Shown: in pieces, positions 1 to 7,188 of the stretch
Numbering within the stretch: the first letter of the stretch is position 1
Layout: each line of letters starts with the position of its first letter
Origin: Alphaproteobacteria bacterium
GTDB lineage: Bacteria > Pseudomonadota > Alphaproteobacteria > Micavibrionales > UBA2020
DNA: 41,243 bases
Direction of reading: 5' to 3'
Assembly: GCA_030682495.1 (NCBI GenBank)
Contig: JAUXOC010000068.1
Span: 1-41,243, forward strand
Translations under genes and position numbers: made by a program
The notes under the pieces: generated by a model
What the model saw: the letters and a program-made list of their open reading frames with translations, nothing else
Told to the model about the DNA's origin: nothing
The model's database searches: none

Positions 1-132
1 GGAATGGCCGAGTCTCATAAAAATACAAATGAAATCAGTGATATAGTGATTTTCCACACGCCGCTGCCGCCGGTGGTTTCCGCGGCGCCTGCACCGCCGC
101 GCGCCGCTGTGAGCCGCGTCCGTCGCCCCTGA
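1..132 (+). CDS. possible 3' end of an upstream gene (or a 42-aa ORF), unrecognised
   Basis: Frame 1 is open from the window edge to a TGA at 130-132. It could be the tail of a gene that starts outside the window, or a short ORF from the ATG at 4. The translated end is Pro/Ala/Arg-rich (PLPPVVSAAPAPP, then VSRVRRP), which fits an unstructured tail but is also what GC-rich noncoding DNA gives. I recognise no family. No clear terminator follows. Weakly supported. Confidence 0.3.
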   Translation, partial: GMAESHKNTNEISDIVIFHTPLPPVVSAAPAPPRAAVSRVRRP

Positions 133-444
133 GGCCCTCTCCGATTTTTTACGCGGTATTTTGCGTAAGTATTCATAATCCCCTTGTTTTTTGTACGGGG
201 GTATGGTTTAAAGGCTTTGAGTTTCGTGCGTACTCTGCCTGTGCGAGCCTTCCAGCACTACTCTTGGAAGGACATATTGCGAAAGCGATATGAAGCGGTG
301 AATTTCCTCCGGAAAAAGCATCGCAGCGTTGTGAAAGAGTTTCGAGACGTTCGGGGAAGCTTGCTTCCTCTTGCGAATACAAAACTCTTCTGGCCGCGTC
401 ATGGTGATGTGGCCGCAACGGTCTGCAATAAAGGAAAATTTCAC
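133..444 (+). promoter_or_regulatory. long structured 5' leader of the cold-shock gene
   Basis: No convincing gene lies in these 312 bases, although a frame in phase with the cold-shock gene stays open from 184. The stretch holds successive hairpins: CCTTCCA 248-254 with TGGAAGG 265-271; an 8-bp stem 273-280/285-292 closed by a GAAA tetraloop; a small TTTCC/GGAAA stem at about 303; and 353-359/364-370 with a CTTG loop. Long folded leaders are typical of cspA-type mRNAs, where structure changes with temperature. The promoter itself could not be placed with confidence. Confidence 0.5.
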
Positions 445-657
445 ATGGCAACCGGTATCGTAAAATGGTTCAACCCCACCAAAGGTTTTGGTTTCATCCA
501 GCCCGACAACGGCGGCAGCGATGTGTTCGTTCACATCTCCGCAGTTCAGAGCGCAGGTCTTGATACCCTGAACGAAGGTCAGCGCGTTTCTTACGAACTC
601 GCGACCGAGCGTGGCAAAACCGCCGCTGCTAACCTGAAACTGGCAGACGCCGCGTAA
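445..657 (+). CDS. cspA: cold-shock domain protein, CspA family
   Basis: A 70-residue single cold-shock domain, the usual length for the family. It binds single-stranded RNA/DNA in the cytoplasm and acts as an RNA chaperone. RNP1 is seen as KGFGFIQ (about residues 13-19) and RNP2 as VFVHIS (about 27-32); the N-terminal [18 protein letters not shown] is typical. The start at 445 is chosen because it gives the standard family N-terminus and has AAGGA at 431-435, nine bases upstream; the same frame is open further upstream but that part looks like leader. A strong terminator follows at 699. It is monocistronic and next to a DEAD-box helicase, another common cold-response gene. Which of the several csp paralogues it is cannot be told. 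Confidence 0.93.
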   Translation: MATGIVKWFNPTKGFGFIQPDNGGSDVFVHISAVQSAGLDTLNEGQRVSYELATERGKTAAANLKLADAA

Positions 658-698
658 ATTACGCGCGTCCGCGCCAATCAGGCACGGATTACATACAG

Positions 699-737
699 AC
701 CCCTGCCAGCCCGCTGGGCGGGCGGGGGTTTGTTTTT
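699..737 (+). terminator. intrinsic terminator after the cold-shock gene
   Basis: Stem 699-712 pairs with 716-729 with one mismatch (ACCCC..GCC.GCCC against GGGC.GGC.GGGGT), loop of three bases, followed by TTTGTTTTT. It separates the cold-shock gene from the helicase, which therefore needs its own promoter within 738-954. Confidence 0.85.
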
Positions 738-784
738 CCAGCACCGCGGGTTTCCCTGATGATGCCGGAAAAGGCAGCGGCACA

Positions 785-870
785 TGGCCGCAAAAAAAAA
801 GCGACACGTGACCGCAAAAAAAGCGATACACCGTCGCAATAAAAAAAGCGACACGCAGTCGCAATGCGGG
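785..870. repeat. tandem ~24-bp repeat with A-tracts and GCGAC boxes in the helicase leader
   Basis: Three imperfect copies run at 785-808, 809-831 and 832-855, with a partial fourth to about 870. Each has the form CCGC or TCGCAAT, then A7-A9, then GCGACACG or GCGATACA. Read on the minus strand, units become small hairpins followed by T-tracts, for example GCGAC-TGCGT-GTCGC followed by T7 (862 down to 841). The region is also open in frame with the helicase from an ATG at 784, giving a Lys/Arg-rich extension, but the better start is 955. Confidence 0.6.
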
Positions 871-895
871 GGTTGCCATTCGCACCCCAAAGACA

Positions 896-915
896 GCGAC
901 ATGTTTTTTTGTCGC
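896..915. promoter_or_regulatory. hairpin in the helicase leader
   Basis: GCGACA at 896-901 pairs with TGTCGC at 910-915 around a T-rich loop, 40 bases before the helicase start. It reuses the GCGACA motif of the upstream repeat. It may be part of leader control; function is not shown by sequence. Confidence 0.4.
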
Positions 916-954
916 CATTATACAGCGGCACAGCCGCCATCAGGAAAACTCACA

Positions 955-2847
955 ATGAAAGACTTCTCCACGCTGGGTCTGCCCCAGCAGCTTGAGGACT
1001 CCCTCAAGCGCATGAAATTTGCAACGCCGACGCCGATTCAGGCCAAGGCCATTCCCATCGCTCTCAAAGGCCGCGACATTCTCGGCTCTGCGCAGACCGG
1101 CACCGGCAAGACCGCCGCTTTCGGTATTCCGCTGATCGAACGTCTGCTGACAAGCGAAAAAACCACCGCGCTGGTCATGACGCCGACGCGCGAACTGGCG
1201 ACGCAGGTACAAAAAGCGCTGCTCGAAATGCTCGGCCACGGCACCGGTATCAAATCCGCGCTGCTGATTGGCGGAGATTCGATGTACCGTCAGCTCAACC
1301 AGCTTAAAGGCCGCCCGCGTCTGATCGTCGGTACGCCGGGCCGTATCACCGATCACCTGGAACGCCGCAGCGTTCACCTGCGTGATTGCGGTTTTCTGGT
1401 GCTGGATGAAACCGACCGTATGCTCGACATGGGCTTTGGTGTGCAGATCGACCGCATTCTGAAACATATGCCGAAAGAGCGTCAGACGCTGCTCTTCTCC
1501 GCAACGCTGCCGCCCTATATCATCGAAATCGCCAAAAAATACCTGCATATGCCAGAGCGCATTGCGGTAGGTGACGTGCATAGTCCGATCGAAAACATCA
1601 AGCAGGAAATGGTCAAGCTGAATGCCGCCGAAAAATACAAGGCGCTGTCCGAACACCTGTCGCGCCGCGAAGGTTCTGTCATCGTTTTCGTCAAAACCAA
1701 ACATGGCGCCGACCGTATGGCGACCAAGCTGCAGCGCGACGGCCACAAAGCCGAAGCGATCCACGGTGATTTGAAACAGAGCAAGCGCGACCGCGTGATT
1801 GCCGATTTCCGCGACAAGGAATATCGCATTCTGGTGGCGACTGACGTTGCCGCGCGCGGGCTTGATATTCCGCACATCGAACACGTCATTAACTATGACC
1901 TGCCGCAGGTGGCCGAAGACTACATTCACCGTATTGGCCGTACCGCGCGTGCGGGCAAGACCGGCGAAGCCGTTATTTTCGTCACGCCCGAAGACGGCGT
2001 GAAGTGGAAAGCGATTTATCATCTGATGAATCCGTCCGACAAATCGATCAAGAACAGCGAACGTGCCGATACCAAACTTGTCAAAAAGCCCTCGGGTAAA
2101 AAGCCCTTCGCCCGTGGCGGCAAAGAGGCTTTTGGCGACGGCTTTAAAAAAGGCGGGTTCAAGAAAGACGGTTTTAAAAAAGACGGCTATAAAAAGCCTG
2201 CCTTTAAGGACGACCGCTACAAGCAAGATGGCGACAAGCCGCGCCGCCGCGATGAGCGCAGCGATGACCGTCAAGGGCGCAGTGATTATAACGATCCCTT
2301 CTCCCGTTTCGACCGCTTCGAGCGTGACGGAAAGCGTGATGGTGGTGGTGAAGACCGTCCCCGCCGCAGTGCCGAAGGCCGTAGCGCGCCGCGCAGAAAT
2401 AGTGACTCGCCGCGCCGTGATGGTGACGCGCCCCGCCGGAATGATGACCGCCCACGCTATAACGACGACCGCCGCCCCGCCCGCCCCCGCGCTGGCGAAG
2501 GCGATTCCCGTCCGCGCAGCCGTGACGGCGATAGCTATGCCCGTCCGCGTACAGGCGGCGAAGACCGTCCGCCGCGCCGCCGTGATGACGAAGGTGGTTA
2601 CCGCGCAAAACCTCGCAGTGAAGGCGACCGCGCCGCACCGCGCCGCGAAGATAGCCGTTCTGCGCCGCGTAGCGAAGGAGGCCGCCGTGATGATGGTAAA
2701 CCCGCACGTTCTGGCGCAGCCAAGAAATTTGCAGGCAAAAAATCCTTTGGCGGCAAACCGTCTGGCGGCAATTTTGCCAGCGGCGACCGTCCGCGGGCAC
2801 GTCCTGCCGGTGGTGCAAATGCCGGCGGCAAACGCCGCAAGGCCTAA
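955..2847 (+). CDS. DEAD-box ATP-dependent RNA helicase with DETD motif II and long basic tail
   Basis: A 630-aa RNA helicase of the RhlE/CsdA type, which unwinds RNA duplexes using ATP. The core (about residues 1-370) shows the Q motif TPTPIQ, motif I AQTGTGKT, Ia PTRELATQ, Ib GTPGR, motif III SAT, motif V ATDVAARGLDI and motif VI HRIGRTARAG. Motif II reads VLDETDRMLDMGF, so DETD replaces the canonical DEAD. The C-terminal ~260 residues are low-complexity Arg/Asp/Gly/Lys repeats (GGFKKDGFKKDGYKK, then many RPRR/DDR units), typical of RNA-binding tails. The start at 955 is preferred over 784 because AGGAAA at 942-947 is well spaced and MKDFSTLGL matches the family N-terminus. Monocistronic, with a terminator at 2891. 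A role in cold or stress RNA handling is inferred from family and neighbour. Confidence 0.92.
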   Translation: MKDFSTLGLPQQLEDSLKRMKFATPTPIQAKAIPIALKGRDILGSAQTGTGKTAAFGIPLIERLLTSEKTTALVMTPTRELATQVQKALLEMLGHGTGIKSALLIGGDSMYRQLNQLKGRPRLIVGTPGRITDHLERRSVHLRDCGFLVLDETDRMLDMGFGVQIDRILKHMPKERQTLLFSATLPPYIIEIAKKYLHMPERIAVGDVHSPIENIKQEMVKLNAAEKYKALSEHLSRREGSVIVFVKTKHGADRMATKLQRDGHKAEAIHGDLKQSKRDRVIADFRDKEYRILVATDVAARGLDIPHIEHVINYDLPQVAEDYIHRIGRTARAGKTGEAVIFVTPEDGVKWKAIYHLMNPSDKSIKNSERADTKLVKKPSGKKPFARGGKEAFGDGFKKGGFKKDGFKKDGYKKPAFKDDRYKQDGDKPRRRDERSDDRQGRSDYNDPFSRFDRFERDGKRDGGGEDRPRRSAEGRSAPRRNSDSPRRDGDAPRRNDDRPRYNDDRRPARPRAGEGDSRPRSRDGDSYARPRTGGEDRPPRRRDDEGGYRAKPRSEGDRAAPRREDSRSAPRSEGGRRDDGKPARSGAAKKFAGKKSFGGKPSGGNFASGDRPRARPAGGANAGGKRRKA

Positions 2848-2864
2848 CGCGCTACTTACATAGA

Positions 2865-2894
2865 GTCTCTTTATTCAAAGTGTCTCTTTATTCA
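2865..2894. repeat. 13-bp direct repeat
   Basis: GTCTCTTTATTCA occurs at 2865-2877 and again at 2882-2894, just after the helicase; the second copy runs into the terminator stem. No known function; it may be a small local duplication. Confidence 0.6.
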
Positions 2895-2931
2895 GGCCTG
2901 ACCGCCAAAAGCGGTTGGGCCTGAATTTTTT
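2891..2931 (+). terminator. intrinsic terminator after the helicase
   Basis: TTCAGGCC pairs with GGCCTGAA and the inner ACCGC with GCGGT around an AAAA-containing loop, followed by T6 ending at 2931. A strong Rho-independent signal. Confidence 0.88.
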
Positions 2932-2979
2932 GATTATTTGTGCGCCAGACGTACACCACTTCGGGTAAATTTTCAGGAA

Positions 2980-2993
2980 TTGACTTTTGTCAT
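2980..2993 (+). promoter_or_regulatory. FNR/FixK-type box upstream of the DUF465 gene
   Basis: TTGAC-TTTT-GTCAT, one mismatch from the palindrome TTGAC-N4-GTCAA. A -10-like TTAATA at 3017-3022 begins about 30 bases from the box centre, the geometry of FNR class II activation. It lies 60 bases before the start at 3054. Confidence 0.7.
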
Positions 2994-3053
2994 GCCGTGA
3001 CGGGGCGGGTTATGCGTTAATAGAAGCATAAACCCCCAATATGGAGAGGCGCC

Positions 3054-3329
3054 ATGACCCAGCACCACGATCTTGCCAGTGAATTTCCGGACATGAAGCG
3101 CGAGATTCACGAGCTTAAAATTACCGATGCGCATTTCCGAAAGCTTTTTGACGGCTATGAAGATGTGTCAAAAGAGCTGCACCGCGTGTTTGATGGCGCA
3201 GGCAGCATCTCGGATGTGCATGCGGAAGATCTCAAGAAAAAGCGTGCCGCGCTGAAAGATGATCTTTATCTGATGCTTAAAATGAAACAAGCCTCCGAAG
3301 GCGGGTGTCAGGAAAAAGCCTGCTGCTAA
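3054..3329 (+). CDS. small DUF465 (YdcH-family) protein with cysteine-rich tail
   Basis: A 91-residue, highly charged, helical protein. The body (HDLASEFPDMKREIHELK, then HFRKLFDGYEDVSKELHR, then LKKKRAALKDDLYLML) fits the DUF465/YdcH family: short proteins of unknown function predicted to form helical hairpins. Family members are often about 70-80 residues; this one adds a tail ending GGCQEKACC, with three cysteines in the last seven residues, which I do not recall as a family trait. GGAGAGG at 3043-3049 precedes the ATG. It has its own FNR-type box (2980) and a terminator/FNR-box hairpin downstream, so it looks like a single-gene unit induced at low oxygen. Function unknown; the tail could bind metal or be redox-active, but that is speculation. 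Confidence 0.82.
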   Translation: MTQHHDLASEFPDMKREIHELKITDAHFRKLFDGYEDVSKELHRVFDGAGSISDVHAEDLKKKRAALKDDLYLMLKMKQASEGGCQEKACC

Positions 3330-3354
3330 CCGTGATCTCTATTTGACGCCAAAT

Positions 3355-3390
3355 AAAAGCGCCTTTTGATGTAAGTCAAAGGGCGCTTTT
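3355..3390 (+). terminator. terminator hairpin containing an FNR box
   Basis: A 15-bp stem (3355-3369 with 3376-3390, one T-G pair) is followed by CTT, so the right arm ends in TTTTCTT. It follows the DUF465 stop by 25 bases and should act as its terminator. The tip of the same hairpin is the FNR-type palindrome at 3366-3379. Confidence 0.75.
3366..3379 (+). promoter_or_regulatory. FNR/FixK-type box upstream of the DUF190 gene
   Basis: TTGAT-GTAA-GTCAA, a full match to the FNR-type consensus. A -10-like TATGCT at 3402-3407 begins about 30 bases from the centre, as for class II activation. It serves the gene at 3485 and overlaps the upstream terminator stem. Confidence 0.8.
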
Positions 3391-3484
3391 CTTGGCGCGT
3401 CTATGCTGGAATCGGAGCCGCAAAAGCAATAGAGAGCGGCGCACGCAGCAGGCTCCCTGCGCGGTCAGCCGCAGGAGAAAAACC

Positions 3485-3835
3485 ATGCATAGTGGATCAA
3501 CAGTCAGCGTTCTGCGCATCTATATCGGCGAAAGCCATTATCACCAGCATGTGCCGGTTTACGAGGCAATCGTCTACCGCGCACGGGAAAGGAAACTGGC
3601 CGGCGCCACTGTTTTCAAAAGCAGCCTTGGTTTCGGGGGGGCCGAGTTGCGCCCGTCGCAAGGGCAACACCCCTACAGGGTTTCCGACGATGCGCCGGCC
3701 ATTGTGGAAATCGTCGATCAAGAAGACCGCCTGCAGGATTTTATGCCGGTCGTGCGGGACATGCTGGGTAACCGCGGGCTCGTCACGCTTCATACAGCGG
3801 CGGTCCTGCATTATAGCGCGGCGGTGGAAAAATAA
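3485..3835 (+). CDS. DUF190 PII-like protein
   Basis: A 116-residue protein of the DUF190 family, whose members fold like PII signal proteins. Visible family features: the first strand [20 protein letters not shown], the [21 protein letters not shown] block, then [13 protein letters not shown], and the C-terminal [14 protein letters not shown]. The start at 3485 is fixed by AGGAG at 3473-3477 and the family N-terminus. DUF190 genes are often beside crcB fluoride channels; here none is present. Instead the gene has its own FNR-type promoter and lies directly upstream of ccoN, so it is probably induced at low oxygen. The ligand is unknown. It might sense a nucleotide as PII proteins do, but the known PII T-loop signature is not evident. 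Confidence 0.85.
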   Translation: MHSGSTVSVLRIYIGESHYHQHVPVYEAIVYRARERKLAGATVFKSSLGFGGAELRPSQGQHPYRVSDDAPAIVEIVDQEDRLQDFMPVVRDMLGNRGLVTLHTAAVLHYSAAVEK

Positions 3836-3853
3836 GCGGCAAAAGGCGGCGGA

Positions 3854-3867
3854 TTGACAAAAGTCAA
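3854..3867 (+). promoter_or_regulatory. FNR/FixK-type box upstream of ccoN
   Basis: TTGAC-AAAA-GTCAA, a perfect palindrome, 106 bases before the ccoN start. A weak -10-like element (GATACC, 3888-3893) sits at about the class II distance. It is the likely main control site for the whole cco-hemN run. Confidence 0.85.
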
Positions 3868-3972
3868 TTCCCGTTTGCGCGCGCTCTGATACCACAGATG
3901 CGGTGGTGCAATTTCCGCCATCTTCGGGCGTATGCCGGCCCCAAAAACGACAGCACGGGAGAGGCCGTCTCT

Positions 3973-5403
3973 ATGGATACTCAGAAACCGCAATATAACG
4001 ACGACATCGTCAGGCTTTTTACCATCGCAACCCTGTTTTGGGGGATTGCCGGATTCGCTGTCGGTTTGTTGATCGCGCTGCAACTCGCCTTTCCCGACCT
4101 TAATTTCGAGCCGTATCTCACTTTTGGTCGTCTGCGCCCCGTCCACACTTCGGCCGTGATTTTTGCTTTTGGCGGCAATGCGCTCTTTGCAACCAGTTAT
4201 TTCGTCGTGCAGCGCACCTGTCAGGCGCGGCTGTGGAATGATACGCTGGCATTCTTCACATTTTGGGGCTATCAGACTTTTATCGTCATTGCGGCGCTCG
4301 GCTATCTGGCCGGCGTGACGCAGGGCAAAGAATATGCGGAGCCGGAATGGTATGCGGATCTCTGGCTGACGGTGGTCTGGGTGGCCTACCTGATCGTCTT
4401 TCTGATGACGCTCGCAAAACGTAAAGAGCCCCATATTTATGTGGCAAACTGGTTCTATCTGGCTTTTATCGTCACAGTGGCGATCCTTCACCTTGTCAAC
4501 AATCTGTCGCTACCTGTGGGGTTGGCCGAGGCCAAGAGCTATTCCGCCTACGCCGGTGTACAAAGCGCGATGATCCAGTGGTGGTACGGGCATAACGCCG
4601 TGGGTTTCTTCCTCACCGCGGGTTTTCTGGGCATGATGTACTACTTTGTGCCGAAACAGGCCGGCCGGCCGGTGTATTCTTACCGCCTGTCGATCCTGCA
4701 TTTCTGGTCGCTGATTTTTATTTATATCTGGGCGGGTCCGCACCATCTGCATTATACGGCGCTGCCGGATTGGGCGCAGACACTGGGCATGACTTTTTCG
4801 ATCATGCTATGGATGCCCAGTTGGGGTGGCATGATCAACGGGCTGATGACGCTATCGGGCGCGTGGCACAAACTGCGCGATGACCCCATCCTGCAATTTA
4901 TGATCGTGGCGCTGTCTTTCTATGGCATGAGCACTTTTGAAGGGCCGCTGATGTCGATCAAGGCCGTGAACGCGCTCAGCCATTATACAGACTGGACGAT
5001 TGGCCACGTGCATTCCGGTGCGCTCGGCTGGGTCGGCTTTATCACCTTTGGCGCGCTGTATTATCTGGTGCCGGTGCTGTGGGACAAAAAGGAAATGTAT
5101 TCCAAAAAGCTGATCAGCGTACATCTCTGGGTCGCCACGATTGGTATCGTGCTTTACATGGTGTCGATGTGGTTCGCGGGCATTCTGCAAGGTCTGCAAT
5201 GGCGCACGTATGACGATATGGGGTTCTTGCAATATTCCTTCGTCGAAACAGTTGCCAATCTGCATATCTATTACATCATTCGCGCACTGGGCGGTCTCTT
5301 GTATCTCGGCGGGGCCTTGGTGATGATTTACAACGTTGTTAAAACGGTCAAAGACGGTGCGCCCGTGCGCGCCGCGCTGCAAGGAGCGGCCCATGCTGGA
5401 TAA
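3973..5403 (+). CDS. ccoN: cbb3-type cytochrome c oxidase subunit I
   Basis: The 476-aa catalytic subunit of cbb3 oxidase, an inner membrane haem-copper oxidase with high oxygen affinity. About 12 membrane helices are seen. Haem and copper ligands visible: RPVHTSA (low-spin haem b), [13 protein letters not shown] (CuB His), GPHHLHYT (two further CuB His) and [12 protein letters not shown] (haem b3 and b ligands). The length matches the family. The start at 3973 has GGGAGAGG at 3957-3964 and gives [11 protein letters not shown]; the in-frame ATG at 3898 would add 25 atypical residues and would fall almost at the expected transcription start. The end overlaps ccoO by 11 bases. Controlled by the FNR-type box at 3854. 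Confidence 0.97.
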   Translation: MDTQKPQYNDDIVRLFTIATLFWGIAGFAVGLLIALQLAFPDLNFEPYLTFGRLRPVHTSAVIFAFGGNALFATSYFVVQRTCQARLWNDTLAFFTFWGYQTFIVIAALGYLAGVTQGKEYAEPEWYADLWLTVVWVAYLIVFLMTLAKRKEPHIYVANWFYLAFIVTVAILHLVNNLSLPVGLAEAKSYSAYAGVQSAMIQWWYGHNAVGFFLTAGFLGMMYYFVPKQAGRPVYSYRLSILHFWSLIFIYIWAGPHHLHYTALPDWAQTLGMTFSIMLWMPSWGGMINGLMTLSGAWHKLRDDPILQFMIVALSFYGMSTFEGPLMSIKAVNALSHYTDWTIGHVHSGALGWVGFITFGALYYLVPVLWDKKEMYSKKLISVHLWVATIGIVLYMVSMWFAGILQGLQWRTYDDMGFLQYSFVETVANLHIYYIIRALGGLLYLGGALVMIYNVVKTVKDGAPVRAALQGAAHAG

Positions 5404-6127
5404 GCACAAGAAACTTGAAAAAAACTCTATGCTGTTGCTGCTCTTCACGGTGATTGCGGTGTCGATTGGTGGCCTGGTCGAAGTGATCCCGCTCTTCCGC
5501 ATGGATGTCACCATCGAGAAGGTGGAGGGCATGCGGCCCTATACGCCGCTGGAGCTGATGGGGCAGAATATTTATATCCGCGAAAACTGCAGCTCCTGCC
5601 ACAGCCAGCAGATCCGCCCGCTGCGTGACGAGGTGGAACGCTACGGCCATTATTCGCTTGCGGCCGAAAGCATGTATGACCGTCCGTTCCTTTGGGGCTC
5701 CAAACGTACAGGACCCGACCTTGCGCGTGTGGGGGGGAAATTCTCCGATGAATGGCATGTCGCGCATCTCAAAAACCCGCGCGAACTGGTGCCGGAGTCG
5801 ATTATGCCGAGCTATGCCTTTCTGGCCAATCGCGGTGTGGATCTGAGAAAAATCCGCAGCCACCTCAAATCGCTGCGCACAGTCGGCGTGCCCTATACCG
5901 ACGAGATGATTGAGCAAGCCTATAACGATGCGATGGCACAAGGCCGCGCCGATGGCGATGCCTCCGGTCTGCGCGCCCGCTATGGCGACAAGGTCATCAC
6001 CCGCGATTTCGACGGCCAGCGTGAAATGCTCAGCGAGATGGATGCGCTGGTCGCTTATTTGCAGGTGCTGGGTACGATGGCTGATCTGCGTCATTACAAT
6101 CCGGATATTGCGGAGATGAAAGAATGA
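5393..6127 (+). CDS. ccoO: cbb3 oxidase subunit II, monohaem cytochrome c
   Basis: A 244-aa membrane-anchored cytochrome c that passes electrons from CcoP towards CcoN on the periplasmic side. One N-terminal helix (about residues 12-33), then the haem-binding CSSCH at residues 66-70 and the axial methionine in SIMPSYAF. The motif [17 protein letters not shown] is characteristic of CcoO. The start is an ATG inside the end of ccoN with AAGGAG at 5381-5386, so translation is probably coupled. Its stop overlaps the ccoQ start (ATGA). Confidence 0.97.
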   Translation: MLDKHKKLEKNSMLLLLFTVIAVSIGGLVEVIPLFRMDVTIEKVEGMRPYTPLELMGQNIYIRENCSSCHSQQIRPLRDEVERYGHYSLAAESMYDRPFLWGSKRTGPDLARVGGKFSDEWHVAHLKNPRELVPESIMPSYAFLANRGVDLRKIRSHLKSLRTVGVPYTDEMIEQAYNDAMAQGRADGDASGLRARYGDKVITRDFDGQREMLSEMDALVAYLQVLGTMADLRHYNPDIAEMKE

Positions 6128-6282
6128 GCGCGCTTGTCGATTTTGTTGCAAACAACAGTACGCTGATCGGTCTTATCGGTTTCTTTCTCGCTTTTGTGTT
6201 GATTGCAGCCATAACGTACCGGCCGGCAAACAAGGCACGTATCGAATCCTACGGCCATATTCCTTTCAAGGAGCGTGAATAA
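6124..6282 (+). CDS. ccoQ: cbb3 oxidase small subunit CcoQ
   Basis: A 52-residue single-helix membrane protein: a short N-terminus, one hydrophobic helix (about residues 13-31, [19 protein letters not shown]) and a charged C-terminus ending HIPFKERE. Length, position between ccoO and ccoP, and topology match CcoQ/FixQ, which stabilises the oxidase complex. The ATG overlaps the ccoO stop, and its stop directly abuts the GTG of ccoP. Confidence 0.93.
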   Translation: MSALVDFVANNSTLIGLIGFFLAFVLIAAITYRPANKARIESYGHIPFKERE

Positions 6283-7188
6283 GTGTCAGGGCAGGAACTA
6301 CCGGAAAAAGACGATATCACCGGCGTCGAAACGACAGGCCATGAATGGGACGGTCTTAAAGAGCTGAATAACCCCGCGCCGCGCTGGTGGTTGTGGGTTT
6401 TCCTTGTGACCGTGATCTGGTCTGTCGGCTATTGGGTCGTTTACCCCGCCTGGCCGACCTTCAGCGGCGCGACCGAAGGCACATGGAAATGGACGCAGTA
6501 TGGCGAGTTGAAAGAAGCACAGCAGGAAATCCATCAGCGCCGTGCAAAATATCAAGACCGGTTTCATCAGGCGGCGCTAGCGGATATTCTGGCCGATGCA
6601 GAATTGTATGAATTTGCACGCGTGGGCGGTGCGGCGGCTTTCAAAGAAAACTGCGCGGCTTGCCACGGCACGGGCGCAGCGGGAGGGCGCGGCTATCCGA
6701 ACCTTAACGACGATGATTGGCTGTGGCACGGCAAACTCGATGAGATTCACGAAACGCTGCGTGTTGGCATCAATTCGGGACATGATGAATCGCGCATCTC
6801 GCAAATGCCGGCCTTCGGACGCGATGGTCTGCTGACGCGCGCCCAAATCGGCGACGTGACGGAATACGTGCATCAATTGCATCTGGCCGATAAGGCAAAT
6901 GCCACGCCTGCTTATACACGCGGGCAGCAGGTTTACACCGAAAACTGCGCGGCCTGCCATGGCGCAGACGGTGAAGGCGACCGCACGCTTGGCGCGCCAC
7001 GGCTGAACGACGAAGTCTGGCTTTGGGGTGGTGATAAAAAATCGATCCACAATACCGTCACCAACGCGCATGTGGGCGTGATGCCCGCATGGGAGGGCAG
7101 GCTCAGCCCCGACACGCTGAAAGCGCTGACGATTTACATTCATTCACTGGGCGGCACAGAGCCTGACGTGCCGATGCAAAATGAATGA
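6283..7188 (+). CDS. ccoP: cbb3 oxidase subunit III, dihaem cytochrome c
   Basis: A 301-aa dihaem cytochrome that accepts electrons from soluble or bc1-linked cytochrome c. The N-terminus is cytoplasmic with the conserved GHEWDGLKELNNPAPRWW block, then one helix (about residues 35-55), and two class I cytochrome c domains with CAACH at residues 124-128 and 222-226; axial methionines are in ISQMPAFG and GVMPAWEGR. The start is GTG at 6283, immediately after the ccoQ stop, with AAGGAG at 6268-6273 inside ccoQ. The end overlaps ccoG by 8 bases. Confidence 0.97.
   Translation: MSGQELPEKDDITGVETTGHEWDGLKELNNPAPRWWLWVFLVTVIWSVGYWVVYPAWPTFSGATEGTWKWTQYGELKEAQQEIHQRRAKYQDRFHQAALADILADAELYEFARVGGAAAFKENCAACHGTGAAGGRGYPNLNDDDWLWHGKLDEIHETLRVGINSGHDESRISQMPAFGRDGLLTRAQIGDVTEYVHQLHLADKANATPAYTRGQQVYTENCAACHGADGEGDRTLGAPRLNDEVWLWGGDKKSIHNTVTNAHVGVMPAWEGRLSPDTLKALTIYIHSLGGTEPDVPMQNE

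Noticed and set aside
784-954. N-terminal extension of the helicase from ATG 784
   Set aside because: The extension is encoded by the repeat array, has no family support, and the start at 955 has a good ribosome site.
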